From RDYJ01 sp034931405 (GTDB lineage Bacteria > Cyanobacteriota > Cyanobacteriia > Cyanobacteriales > Nostocaceae), in assembly GCF_034931405.1 (NCBI RefSeq), contig NZ_JAYGHA010000016.1, positions 62,001 through 126,000 of the forward strand: DNA of 64,000 nucleotides, written 5' to 3'. A program made the position numbers and the translations under genes. The notes beneath the pieces are model-generated. The model saw only the letters and a list, made by a program, of their open reading frames with translations, had not been told where the DNA came from and made no database searches. How positions within the stretch are numbered: the first letter of the stretch is position 1; every line of letters starts with the position of its first letter. Below are positions 1-8,124 of the stretch, one piece after another.

Positions 1-3000
1 CTGAATACTACGAGTTTTTCCCTAGCGCGGTTGGAAACGGAAACACCCCAAATTGAACTTTGGGAAAAATTAGATGTCCCTGTTTTACAAGTCATTCTTT
101 GCGCTAGTTCCGTTGAACAGTGGGAATCACAGTTACAAGGTTTGACTCCCCGTGATATGGCGATGAATGTGGTGTTACCCGAAGTAGACGGGCGGATTAT
201 TAGCAGGGCTGTGTCTTTTAAAACTTTGCAAACTCGCAATAATGACTTAGAAACTGATGTGGTAGTTTATGAACCAGTGAGCGATCGCATTGAGTTTGTC
301 GCCCAACTGGCTGCTAATTGGGTACGATTACGCCATAAACCACCCCAAGAACGTCGTATAGCCTTGATTTTGGCAAATTACCCCAACACTAATGGCCGCC
401 TCGCTAATGGCGTAGGACTGGACACTCCCGCTAGTTGTGTGGAAATTCTCAAGGCTCTACGGTTGGCTGGTTATGAGGTGGGAAATATTCCTGCTGATGG
501 TGATGAGTTAATACAAATGTTAACTGCTGGTGTGACAAATGACCCAGAAGGAAAGGATTGGAAACCTGTAAATCAAAGTCTTTCTGTGGAGGAATATCAA
601 AAATATTTTTCTACGTTACCCGAATTTGTACAACAGGGAATCGTTGAGCGTTGGGGTTTGTTTGGAGAAACGAACCGCAGAGGCGCAGAGGTCGCAGAGA
701 ATGGAGAGTTTTTACCTATTGCTGGTATTCAGTTTGGTAATGTGTTTGTGGGTGTTCAGCCTTCACGGGGTTATGAAAATGATCCTAGTTTGAATTATCA
801 TGCACCGGATTTAGAACCTACTCATCATTATTTAGCTTTTTATTATTGGGTGCGGGAAAAATACTCTAGTTGTTTTGGTGCGGACGCAATTGTTCATGTA
901 GGGAAACATGGAAATTTAGAATGGCTACCTGGTAAAAGTGTGGCTTTATCTAATACTTGTTATCCTGAAGTGGCTTTTGGGGCTATGCCTCATTTATATC
1001 CTTTTATTGTCAATGATCCGGGTGAAGGTTCTCAAGCTAAACGACGCGCCCAAGCTGTAATTATTGATCATCTGACACCCCCGATGACTCGCGCTGAACT
1101 GTATGGGGCTTTACAACAGGTAGAAAATTTAATTGATGAATATTACGAAGCAGAAAGTTTAGATCCTTCTCGTTTACCAACAATACGCGATCGCATCCAG
1201 GAATTAGTCATTAAGGAAAATCTCTACAAAGATTTAGGTATCACCGATGCTAAAGATATTGTCAATTTTGAATCTCTAATTTTAAATTCTCTTGATGGTT
1301 ATTTATGCGAACTCAAAGAAGCTCAAATTCGCGACGGTTTACACATTTTCGGACAAGTTCCCCAAGGTAGACAACTACGAGATTTAATTGTAGCGATCGC
1401 TCGTATCCCTAACCGTTATTCTATCGGACTCACCCGTGCGATCGCAAAAGATTGGGGCTTAGATTTAGATCCTTTAACAACAGACTACAGCACCCCCTTT
1501 ACTCCTCCTCAAAATCTCTCTGCGCCTCTGCGTCTCTGCGTGAGCTTAAAATCCTGTCGTACACACGGCGATGTAATAGAACTCTTAGAAGAACACGCAG
1601 CCCATTTAGTAGAACAAATAATACAGGGAACAGGGAACAGGGAACAGGGAACAGTAAAAGAGGTGATGGAGTGGATACAATCAAAACTTCTCCCAGCACT
1701 GGAAAACACAACCCAAGAAATTACCAACTTACTCAAAGGACTAGATGGTAAATATGTCCCTAGTGCTGCATCTGGCGCACCTACAAGGGGAAGGCCAGAA
1801 GTTCTCCCCACAGGTAAAAACTTTTACTCCGTGGATATTCGCGCTATTCCCACAGAAACGGCTTGGGATGTGGGGAGAAAAGCAGCGGAAACCCTAATTG
1901 AAACTTACACCCAAGAACATGGAGAATATCCCAAAACTCTGGGTTTATCAGTCTGGGGTACGGCGACAATGCGGACTGGTGGTGATGATATTGCGGAAGC
2001 TTTGGCTTTACTTGGTGTCCAACCTGTTTGGGATGGTGCAGCACGAAGGGTAGTAGATTTTGAAATATTACCTTTATCAATTTTGGGTCGTCCCCGCGTT
2101 GATGTCACTTTGAGAATTTCGGGATTTTTTCGCGATGCTTTCCCTAATTTGATTGATTTATTTTCTCAATCAGTGGAAGCAGTAGCAGCTTTAGATGAAC
2201 CAGCAGAGGAAAACCCCTTAGCGGATGCAGTTCGTCAAGATACTAATTTATGGACCGAACAAGGTTTAAGTTTAGAAACAGCATACGAGCGATCGCTATT
2301 TCGTGTCTTTGGTTCAAAACCCGGTGCTTATGGCGCAGGACTTCAAGGTTTAATTGCTTCCCAAAACTGGCAAACTGATCAAGATTTAGCCCGCGCTTAC
2401 ATGAATTGGAGTGCTTACGCTTATTCTGGGGGAACAGGGAACGGGGAACAGGGAACAGGGACAAAGAATAATGCCACCTCTACCGAAGCTTTTGAACAAC
2501 GTTTAAAGCAAATGCAAATAGTTCTACACAATCAAGATAACCGTGAACACGATTTACTTGATTCTGATGATTATTATCAATTTCAGGGCGGTTTAACGGC
2601 GGCTGTACGTTCTCTCCAAGGCAAAAACCCCGAAACCTATTTTGGTGATAATTCCAACACCAGCCAGCCAAAAGTCCGCCAACTGAGAGAGGAAATTGCA
2701 CGGGTGTACCGTTCGCGTGTGGTTAACCCCAAATGGATAGCGGGAGTCATGCGTCACGGTTACAAAGGCGCTTTTGAAATGGCTGCAACGGTGGATTTCT
2801 TATTTGCCTATGATGCTACTGCTCAATGTGTGGAAGATTATATGTATCAGGGTGTGGTGGATACTTATTTACAAGATCCAATGGTCTGTGAATTTATCCA
2901 AGACAAGAACCCTTGGGCTTTACGTGATATAGCCGAAAGGTTGCTGGAAGCCAACCAGCGAGGTTTATGGGCAGATGTGAATCCAGAAACTTTGGAAAAT

Positions 3001-3048
3001 TTGCGAAATCTAGTACATGAAGCAGAAGGTGCGATTGAAGAAAAATAG
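1..3048 (+). CDS. cobN: Cobaltochelatase subunit CobN, 5'-truncated by the window edge
   Basis: CobN is the large subunit of the ATP-dependent cobaltochelatase that inserts cobalt into the corrin ring during cobalamin synthesis; ChlH is its magnesium-chelatase paralogue. The frame is open from base 1, so the true start lies upstream; about 1015 C-terminal residues are visible of a family that usually has about 1250. Recognisable CobN blocks are 'RDMAMNVVLPEVDGRI', 'FGNVFVGVQPSRGY', 'HVGKHGNLEWLPGK' and 'YPFIVNDPGEG'. Four low-complexity stretches are encoded by short interspersed DNA repeats inserted in frame (see the repeat entries). ChlH is the main alternative, but the motif spelling favours CobN. 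The gene converges on furA, with a strong hairpin between them. Confidence 0.9.
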   Translation: MNTTSFSLARLETETPQIELWEKLDVPVLQVILCASSVEQWESQLQGLTPRDMAMNVVLPEVDGRIISRAVSFKTLQTRNNDLETDVVVYEPVSDRIEFVAQLAANWVRLRHKPPQERRIALILANYPNTNGRLANGVGLDTPASCVEILKALRLAGYEVGNIPADGDELIQMLTAGVTNDPEGKDWKPVNQSLSVEEYQKYFSTLPEFVQQGIVERWGLFGETNRRGAEVAENGEFLPIAGIQFGNVFVGVQPSRGYENDPSLNYHAPDLEPTHHYLAFYYWVREKYSSCFGADAIVHVGKHGNLEWLPGKSVALSNTCYPEVAFGAMPHLYPFIVNDPGEGSQAKRRAQAVIIDHLTPPMTRAELYGALQQVENLIDEYYEAESLDPSRLPTIRDRIQELVIKENLYKDLGITDAKDIVNFESLILNSLDGYLCELKEAQIRDGLHIFGQVPQGRQLRDLIVAIARIPNRYSIGLTRAIAKDWGLDLDPLTTDYSTPFTPPQNLSAPLRLCVSLKSCRTHGDVIELLEEHAAHLVEQIIQGTGNREQGTVKEVMEWIQSKLLPALENTTQEITNLLKGLDGKYVPSAASGAPTRGRPEVLPTGKNFYSVDIRAIPTETAWDVGRKAAETLIETYTQEHGEYPKTLGLSVWGTATMRTGGDDIAEALALLGVQPVWDGAARRVVDFEILPLSILGRPRVDVTLRISGFFRDAFPNLIDLFSQSVEAVAALDEPAEENPLADAVRQDTNLWTEQGLSLETAYERSLFRVFGSKPGAYGAGLQGLIASQNWQTDQDLARAYMNWSAYAYSGGTGNGEQGTGTKNNATSTEAFEQRLKQMQIVLHNQDNREHDLLDSDDYYQFQGGLTAAVRSLQGKNPETYFGDNSNTSQPKVRQLREEIARVYRSRVVNPKWIAGVMRHGYKGAFEMAATVDFLFAYDATAQCVEDYMYQGVVDTYLQDPMVCEFIQDKNPWALRDIAERLLEANQRGLWADVNPETLENLRNLVHEAEGAIEEK
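673..701 (+). repeat. Dispersed 'cgcagaggcgcagag' repeat inside cobN
   Basis: A purine-rich repeat (aaccgcagaggcgcagagg...) common in Nostocales intergenic DNA lies inside the cobN frame and encodes roughly NRRGAEVAENGE. The frame is kept and no stop is created. Confidence 0.7.
1514..1543 (-). repeat. Inverted copy of the 'cgcagaggcgcagag' repeat inside cobN
   Basis: The same dispersed repeat in the opposite orientation (ctctgcgcctctgcgtctc) is read in frame as NLSAPLRLCV within cobN. It is a second, independent insertion of the family found at 673-701. Confidence 0.7.
1623..1654 (+). repeat. Heptamer tandem repeat (ACAGGGA)n inside cobN
   Basis: About four tandem copies of ACAGGGA, a short tandemly repeated repetitive (STRR) sequence of heterocystous cyanobacteria. 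It is translated in frame as part of QGTGNREQGT. Seven-base units shift frame every copy, so copy-number changes here could be mutagenic for cobN. Confidence 0.85.
2428..2462 (+). repeat. Second ACAGGGA-type heptamer array inside cobN
   Basis: Imperfect heptamer repeats (gggaacagggaacgggg...) are translated in frame as GGTGNGEQGTGT. This is another STRR insertion into the same gene. Confidence 0.8.
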
Positions 3049-3091
3049 CAGGTGTAGGAAGAGAATAACAACTGATCACTAAATATGTCAA

Positions 3092-3117
3092 AAGCGGAAG
3101 TTTTTATGCTTCCGCTT
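3092..3117 (+). terminator. Hairpin between cobN and furA
   Basis: Perfect 9-bp inverted repeat AAGCGGAAG / CTTCCGCTT around an 8-nt loop, 44 nt after the cobN stop. No clear T-tract follows, so termination may be imperfect. It lies between two convergent genes and could serve either. Confidence 0.6.
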
Positions 3118-3238
3118 CGACAAAACAGAAATATTCCCCCCACTAATTACTTACCTCCAATAACCACAAATTATCTGATGGTTAAATCTGGCTTTCTTGT
3201 TTATAGGACTCGACGCAGAAGCTTAGTAATTGAATTGG

Positions 3239-3694
3239 CTAAAGTGGCATTAATGCCCGTTGGCATTTGGGACAGACAGCATGAATAGTCAGTTGACAAT
3301 CAAGAAGGTGAAATCCTTCTTTTTGGGCTGTTTTTGCCCCAATTTTCAAAATAGATTCGTTTTTGAATTCGATAGTAGTATTACACCTAACACAAATGAG
3401 GTGATGGTGATGATGGGGGTAGGGTTGGTTAAGTTCATAATGTTTATGTCCCTCACCTAACTCTAATTCCCGCAAAATGCCCATCCTGGCCATCAACTTC
3501 AAAGTCCGATAGATAGTTGAGAGGCTAATACCCTCACCGTCAGTTTCTAGGCGATGATAAAGATCCTCTGCGCTTAAATGCTCACCTTGTGGTAATTCTT
3601 GAAAAATATGTAGGATTACTTCACGTTGAGGAGTTAAACGCCAGCCTCGGTCGTTTAGTTCTGCCTTAAGTGAACCAGTTGTGTAGACAGTCAT
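3239..3694 (-). CDS. furA: Ferric uptake regulator FurA
   Basis: Fur-family metalloregulator that represses iron-acquisition genes when loaded with Fe2+. The start at 3694 gives a 151-residue protein beginning MTVYTT, the length of Anabaena FurA; an in-frame ATG 18 bases upstream would add six residues. The winged helix is the N-terminal half, with recognition-helix text 'GISLSTIYRTLKLM'. A His-rich stretch 'PHHHHHLICVRC' precedes a CxxC at C101/C104, and C133 and C141/C144 form the C-terminal cysteine set. This pattern matches what is known of Anabaena FurA, where these cysteines act in redox and heme responses. It lies upstream of sigC on the opposite side, reading away from it, the neighbourhood remembered for all1691-all1692 of PCC 7120. 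Confidence 0.9.
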   Translation of the reverse strand: MTVYTTGSLKAELNDRGWRLTPQREVILHIFQELPQGEHLSAEDLYHRLETDGEGISLSTIYRTLKLMARMGILRELELGEGHKHYELNQPYPHHHHHLICVRCNTTIEFKNESILKIGAKTAQKEGFHLLDCQLTIHAVCPKCQRALMPL

Positions 3695-3785
3695 ACTAAA
3701 TTTTCTCAACAAAGCCTGTCAATTGAGAATATAACAAATGTTGGGATAGATTTGCAACAATCATGACTTATTGAGAATTTTTGTT

Positions 3786-3870
3786 AGTTGGTAATTGGTA
3801 ATTGGTAGGGAAGAATAAACTCTTGCCTTTTGCCTTTTGCCTTTTGCCTTCTTACTGTTCCCTGTTCCCT
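3786..3870. repeat. Cluster of short tandem repeats between furA and sigC
   Basis: Three STRR types lie side by side: TTGGTAA units, then TTTTGCC units, then TGTTCCC units. They fill most of the spacer between the two regulatory genes. No gene is seen in it. Confidence 0.8.
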
Positions 3871-3873
3871 CAT

Positions 3874-5124
3874 CTAACTTAAAGATTCTAAATAGTCACG
3901 GACGAGGTTACGGCGCTTGGGTTGGCGAAGTTTTTGCAAAGCTTTGGATTCAATTTGTCGGACTCTTTCCCGTGATAAGTCTAAAGCACGGCCAATTTCA
4001 GCTAATGAGTAAGGATGTCCATCGGATAAACCGAAGCGCATTAAAATAACTTCACGTTCACGGGTAGTTAAATCTGCCAGTAAATTCTGTAAATCTTTTT
4101 GTAAAGATTCACGCATGAGCATTTCTTCTGGGGTGACGCTATCTGTTTCTAATAATTCCCCTAATTCGGTATCTTTATCTTTGCCTACTTTGGTTTCTAA
4201 GGAAACGGAACGAGGGACACGCAACAATACTTCCCGCACTTGGGCGGCTGTCATGTCTAATTCAATTGCTAAATCTTCTAAAGTCGGGGTGCGACCTTTT
4301 TCTTGAGCAATTTTCCGTTGTGCTTTTTTAATTTTGTTAAGTTTTTCAGTAATATGAACAGGAAGACGAATTGTGCGACTAGAGGTGGCGATCGCTCTGG
4401 TAATTCCCTGACGAATCCACCAATAAGCATAGGTACTAAAGCGATAACCCTTTGTGGGGTCAAACTTTTCTACGGCTCGTTCTAAGCCTAGAGTACCTTC
4501 TTGGACTAAATCCAACAATTCCAAACCACGATTTTGATATTTCTTAGCTACAGACACCACAAGACGCAGATTGGCCTTGATCATGTGTTCTTTGGCTTGG
4601 AGTCCGTAAGATTGAACTTCTTCTAGTTCTTTGACTGTCAAACTGGCAATTTCTGCCCAGCGACGTTTCCCTTCTGATAACGTGGGTTTGAGATCAGATA
4701 GGTCAATACCAGCAGTAGTCGCCCATCTTTCTAAGGAGGGACGATGTCCTAATTCAGAGACTAAACGTTCCTGAACTTCCACTAATCTCAAATAAGGAAC
4801 AATTACTTCGTCACCTTGCTTGGCTGCATTAGCAAGGACTATCCGCATCCGCAAATATCGCTGAACTCTTTGGGCTTCGGAAACTTCTTCGTCTCGTCCT
4901 AATAAACGTACTCGGCCAATTTCTTGGAGGTATAGACGTACTAAGTCTGTACTGCGGCGGTTGTTGTTAGCAGCTAGATGATGAGGATCGACAGCAGCGA
5001 CTTCTATATCTTGAATATCCTCTAGGGATAAATCACCCTCATCAATATTTAGATCAGAGTCCAAGGTTGGGTTAGACTTTTGGGAATCGTAGGCTGCATC
5101 TGTATAGAAAGATGTTGCTGGCAT
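3874..5124 (-). CDS. sigC: Group 2 RNA polymerase sigma factor SigC
   Basis: Sigma-70 family factor of the non-essential group 2 type, 416 residues. Region 1.2 'DLVRLYLQEIGRV' is near residue 60. Region 2 carries 'ANLRLVVSVAKKYQNRGL', 'DLVQEGTLGLERAVEKFD' and 'FSTYAYWWIRQ'. Region 3 follows, and region 4 has 'LTTREREVILMRFGL' and the helix-turn-helix 'SLAEIGRALDLSRERVRQIE'. An extra segment of about 80 residues after region 1.2 and the N-terminus MPATSFY fit SigC of Anabaena PCC 7120, which has the same length. SigC takes part in early heterocyst development and nitrogen or carbon responses in related strains. It is preceded by a long intergenic region that probably holds its promoter. Confidence 0.88.
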   Translation of the reverse strand: MPATSFYTDAAYDSQKSNPTLDSDLNIDEGDLSLEDIQDIEVAAVDPHHLAANNNRRSTDLVRLYLQEIGRVRLLGRDEEVSEAQRVQRYLRMRIVLANAAKQGDEVIVPYLRLVEVQERLVSELGHRPSLERWATTAGIDLSDLKPTLSEGKRRWAEIASLTVKELEEVQSYGLQAKEHMIKANLRLVVSVAKKYQNRGLELLDLVQEGTLGLERAVEKFDPTKGYRFSTYAYWWIRQGITRAIATSSRTIRLPVHITEKLNKIKKAQRKIAQEKGRTPTLEDLAIELDMTAAQVREVLLRVPRSVSLETKVGKDKDTELGELLETDSVTPEEMLMRESLQKDLQNLLADLTTREREVILMRFGLSDGHPYSLAEIGRALDLSRERVRQIESKALQKLRQPKRRNLVRDYLESLS

Positions 5125-5706
5125 AATGTCTTATTGTGAAGGTACGAATAGATTACGGTCAGCTAAAATTATGGTCTGTTAATCAACTGTTGCTATTGTT
5201 CCCGTAATTCACGTTGAAATAACACAATTGAGTTTTGCAGTACAATTCTTTGCAAAAGATTGTAATGGTTTAACGGGGCTATCTGAAAAATTTGTGGCGA
5301 ATATAAAATTCGCTAGTACACAAACAAATTTACCCTGTGCGAACTAAAAAATATGGATAGTATAAAATTAGACTTTTCAGACAACTTATTAAGGATACAC
5401 TGTTACCGGGTTAATCGGTGAGTGTAGTTTTTGATTGAACTCATAGGCGTTTTTCAGTTAAAGCCAGCCTGTAAATAGGAAATTACCTAGTCAACAGGGG
5501 AATTCTTAGGTATAACCAGTTCTTTAAAAAACTAAGTATATACATATTCCTAGTAATTTTGCTGTTGATAAACTACATGGTGATATTTACATGATGGAGA
5601 AGGTAGTTTCCTGATGATTTAACAATTTTTTTAGTGATAATTTGGTAATTAGTGGATGTGAGTTACGAAATAATGCTGATAGCACAGCATGGCACAAGCT
5701 GTAACT
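5125..5706. other. Intergenic region upstream of sigC
   Basis: This AT-rich stretch separates sigC from gpsA. I see no open frame or RNA gene. A small hairpin gcgaat/attcgc lies at 5297-5313. The sigC promoter should be in the part nearest 5124. Confidence 0.5.
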
Positions 5707-6645
5707 TTATTGGTGATATTCTGGCTTGATATCTCTTAACATTAGTTCATCTAGGGCTTGTTGAGGTGTAACTTCAGTTTCCAGTAACCGATAAACTTGT
5801 TCAGTAATCGGGATAGTAATTTTTTGCTGCTGAGATATTTGCATCAAAACCCGACAGGTGTTTACTCCTTCGGCGGTTCCTGGTAAGGTAGCGAGAATTT
5901 CTGTCAGCGTTTTCCCACTAGCCAGCTGATAGCCAACTTGGTAATTGCGACTTAAGGGGCTGTTGCAGGTTGCTAACAAATCTCCTAGACCAGATAAACC
6001 ATAAAATGTTTCTGTTTTTGCGCCAAAAAGTCCGCCAATCCGAATTATTTCTGTCAAGCCACGAGTTACTAAGGCTGCTTTGGCATTAGTTCCTAAATGT
6101 AACCCATCACAGACACCAGATGCGATCGCCATCACGTTTTTGAGTGTACCACCTAGTTCTACACCTACTGGATCAGGGTTAGTATACACACGAAACCGAC
6201 TAGAAGAAAAGACCTGTTGCACAGTTTCAGCAGCAGCGGTATTTTTGCTGGCTACTACGGTAGCGGCTGGTAATTCCTGTGCAATTTCTTCAGATAAATT
6301 AGGACCTGACAGGACAACTACTGAATGATCAGGAAATTCGGTTTGCCAAATTTGCGAAGGTGTACAGGTAGTTTGGGGATCTAAGCCTTTTGTAGCTGTG
6401 ACAAAAATTGTCTCTGGAGACAAGGGAAAAGACTTGACTAATAAAGCTACATCTCTGACACCTTTCATGGAGATAGCAGAGAGGACTATTTCCGCATCTT
6501 TTAAAACCATCTCCAAACTTAGCGTTCCCTGACGTGACCACAAACGCACCTGATGATCGTTTGCTCGCACTAAATTTGCTAGGGTTGCACCCCAAGCACC
6601 TGCACCCAAAATGGCGATAGATTTTGAATTTTTGTCATTAGTCAT
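5707..6645 (-). CDS. gpsA: NAD(P)-dependent glycerol-3-phosphate dehydrogenase
   Basis: GpsA reduces dihydroxyacetone phosphate to sn-glycerol-3-phosphate, the backbone precursor of glycerolipids, in the cytoplasm. The 312 residues match the family length. The N-terminal Rossmann motif is 'ILGAGAWGATLA' (residues 12-23). Later blocks are 'VTATKGLDP', 'VVLSGPNLSEEI', the catalytic-lysine region 'ELGGTLKNVMAIASG' and 'GLSGLGDLLATCNS'. The reading frame begins directly beside a heptamer repeat array, so its leader is made largely of repeats. Confidence 0.93.
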   Translation of the reverse strand: MTNDKNSKSIAILGAGAWGATLANLVRANDHQVRLWSRQGTLSLEMVLKDAEIVLSAISMKGVRDVALLVKSFPLSPETIFVTATKGLDPQTTCTPSQIWQTEFPDHSVVVLSGPNLSEEIAQELPAATVVASKNTAAAETVQQVFSSSRFRVYTNPDPVGVELGGTLKNVMAIASGVCDGLHLGTNAKAALVTRGLTEIIRIGGLFGAKTETFYGLSGLGDLLATCNSPLSRNYQVGYQLASGKTLTEILATLPGTAEGVNTCRVLMQISQQQKITIPITEQVYRLLETEVTPQQALDELMLRDIKPEYHQ

Positions 6646-6651
6646 TAGTCA

Positions 6652-6816
6652 GGGATTGGGGATTGGGGATTGGGGATTGGGGATTGGGGATTGGGGATTG
6701 GGGACTGGGGATTGGGGATTGGGGACTAGGGAAAATTAATTAACTCTTACCTCTTACCTCTTGCCTTTTGCCTCTTGCCTTCTTCCACTGTCACCTGTCA
6801 CCTGTAAGCTGTAACC
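6652..6816. repeat. GATTGGG(GA) heptamer array and related STRRs
   Basis: About ten tandem GGGGATT units (6653-6731) are followed by CTCTTAC/CTTTTGC/CACCTGT-type short repeats. They separate gpsA from lipA. Such STRR clusters are characteristic of heterocystous cyanobacteria. Confidence 0.9.
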
Positions 6817-6820
6817 TAAT

Positions 6821-7690
6821 CTACCTGGGATAACGTTTCATTAATTCCCTAACTTGTTCAGCATGATAGGAGCTTCTTGTCAATGGTGAAGAAACAACTT
6901 GTAAAAATCCGATTTCTTCACCATAAGCTTGCCATGCTGCAAATTGTGTAGGGGTGATAAAATCAGCTACTTGCAGGTGTTTTTGACTGGGTTGGAGATA
7001 TTGCCCAATAGTCAAAATATCACAATCTACTGCTCGTAAATCTTGCATGACTTGGCGAACTTCTGTATCAGTTTCACCTAAACCCACCATAATACCGGAT
7101 TTGGTGTATGTGCTGGGTGAAATTTGCCGACAACGTTGTAATAATTCCATTGTCCGCTCATAATTGCCTTGGGGACGTACTCGACGATACAAGCGAGATA
7201 TTGTTTCTGTGTTGTGATTTAGTACCTCCGGTGCGGCTTGGAGGATGATTTCTAGAGCATTCCAATTTCCGCATAAATCTGGAATCAACACCTCTATTGT
7301 AGTGTTAGGTGAGACAGTGCGAACTGCGGAAATACATTTAACAAATTGAGATGCACCGCCATCGGCTAAATCATCCCGATTGACAGAAGTGATGACGACA
7401 TGATTAAGCTGCATTCGTCGCACTGCTTCTGCTAGTCGCGTGGGTTCGGTAGCATCTAGGGGTTGAGGTTTTTTCTCAAAATCAATATCACAATAAGGAC
7501 AAGCTCTAGTACAAGCTGGTCCCATAATTAAAAATGTGGCAGTTCCGGCGTTAAAGCATTCGCCAATATTGGGACACGATGCTTCTTCACAAACCGTATT
7601 CAGGGCTAAATCCCGCAAAATTTCTTTAACGTTACCGACGCGCTCCCACTGAGGCGCTTTTACCCGTAACCAGTCTGGTTTTACAGTCAC
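6821..7690 (-). CDS. lipA: Lipoyl synthase
   Basis: Radical-SAM enzyme that inserts two sulfurs into octanoyl groups on E2 and H-protein lipoyl domains. Both iron-sulfur clusters are visible. The auxiliary CX4CX5C motif is 'CEEASCPNIGEC' near residue 34, and the radical-SAM CX3CX2C motif is 'CTRACPYC' near residue 60. The C-terminal 'SSPLTRSSYHA' carries the serine that ligates the auxiliary cluster in the family. At 289 residues the length is normal. Cyanobacteria often encode more than one LipA. Confidence 0.93.
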   Translation of the reverse strand: MTVKPDWLRVKAPQWERVGNVKEILRDLALNTVCEEASCPNIGECFNAGTATFLIMGPACTRACPYCDIDFEKKPQPLDATEPTRLAEAVRRMQLNHVVITSVNRDDLADGGASQFVKCISAVRTVSPNTTIEVLIPDLCGNWNALEIILQAAPEVLNHNTETISRLYRRVRPQGNYERTMELLQRCRQISPSTYTKSGIMVGLGETDTEVRQVMQDLRAVDCDILTIGQYLQPSQKHLQVADFITPTQFAAWQAYGEEIGFLQVVSSPLTRSSYHAEQVRELMKRYPR

Positions 7691-7816
7691 AATCCGCTTT
7701 GATTACTGAATTTATCTAAATCTAATCCTAGCAAGCAAAGTCCTTTATGAAAGATTTAGTTTTTTTTATTTAGCTAGGGTTGTGATATGATGGGGTTGAT
7801 ATGAATATTTTTTTAA

Positions 7817-7890
7817 CGGGATGTAGCGCAGTTTGGTAGCGCACTGCGTTCGGGACGCAGGGGCCGCTGGTTCGAATCCAGTCATCCCGA
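7817..7890 (+). tRNA. tRNA-Pro (anticodon CGG)
   Basis: A 74-nt cloverleaf: acceptor CGGGATG/CATCCCG with discriminator A, D-arm GCGC...GCGC, anticodon stem CTGCG/CGCAG around loop TTCGGGA (anticodon CGG), and T-loop TTCGAAT. CCA is not encoded. Its anticodon arm is the apparent target of the guide described at 8012-8048, and an accessory island begins about 10 bp after its 3' end. Confidence 0.97.
7836..7855 (+). other. Candidate Cas12k protospacer and PAM in tRNA-Pro (attachment site)
   Basis: PAM GTA (7836-7838) is followed by the 17-nt target GCGCACTGCGTTCGGGA (7839-7855). It matches the spacer at 8012-8028 except at 7844 and 7851, where the guide has U instead of C; both would form wobble pairs with the target strand. 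Type V-K CASTs use a GTN PAM and insert 60-66 bp downstream of it, here predicting 7898-7904. The repeat array of the candidate transposon end starts at 7901. Confidence 0.75.
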
Positions 7891-7900
7891 TTTGTTGTTG

Positions 7901-7955
7901 TGTCACTTGCCAAATTATTTGTCGCAGTTCGCAAATTAGTGTCGCTAATTTGATG
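7901..7955 (+). mobile_element. Candidate left end of a Tn7-like (type V-K CAST) transposon
   Basis: The sequence starts TGTCAC and carries imperfect direct repeats of 20-bp period, each ending GTCG with an internal CAAATTA core (7901-7920, 7921-7940, then a partial unit). From memory this is the architecture of TnsB-binding sites at the left end of cyanobacterial V-K CASTs. It lies about 62 bp past the PAM in the tRNA. No transposase gene is present nearby. Confidence 0.65.
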
Positions 7956-8011
7956 AAGTAGACTTAATTTCATAACACTTGTATAATTATAACTAAAAAC
8001 CTTTAGAATAA

Positions 8012-8048
8012 TCCCAAACGCAATGCGCCTTTCAACCCTCCCATAATC
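8012..8048 (-). ncRNA. Candidate delocalised homing guide RNA (truncated repeat plus tRNA-matching spacer)
   Basis: Read on the minus strand, 8048-8029 resembles the 3' half of the nearby CRISPR repeat and ends GGGTTGAAAG. It is followed by spacer GCGCATTGCGTTTGGGA (8028-8012), which matches tRNA-Pro at 15 of 17 positions. A shortened repeat with a 17-20-nt tRNA-matching spacer is the known form of homing crRNAs in V-K CASTs. Transcription cannot be judged from sequence. Confidence 0.7.
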
Positions 8049-8124
8049 AATTCTATTTTTTCTATTTTGTAACTATTTTAAATCCCAACCTGCTTAACTA
8101 GCGATCGCATTCCAGGATTTGTTT

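Noticed and set aside
1452..1811. Overlapping open frames on both strands inside cobN
   Set aside because: They arise from the inserted repeats and from cobN coding bias; cobN itself is continuous here.
7770..7973. 67-codon open frame antisense to tRNA-Pro
   Set aside because: It is the complement of the tRNA and the transposon-end repeats, a frequent false gene; no ribosome binding site or homology is apparent.
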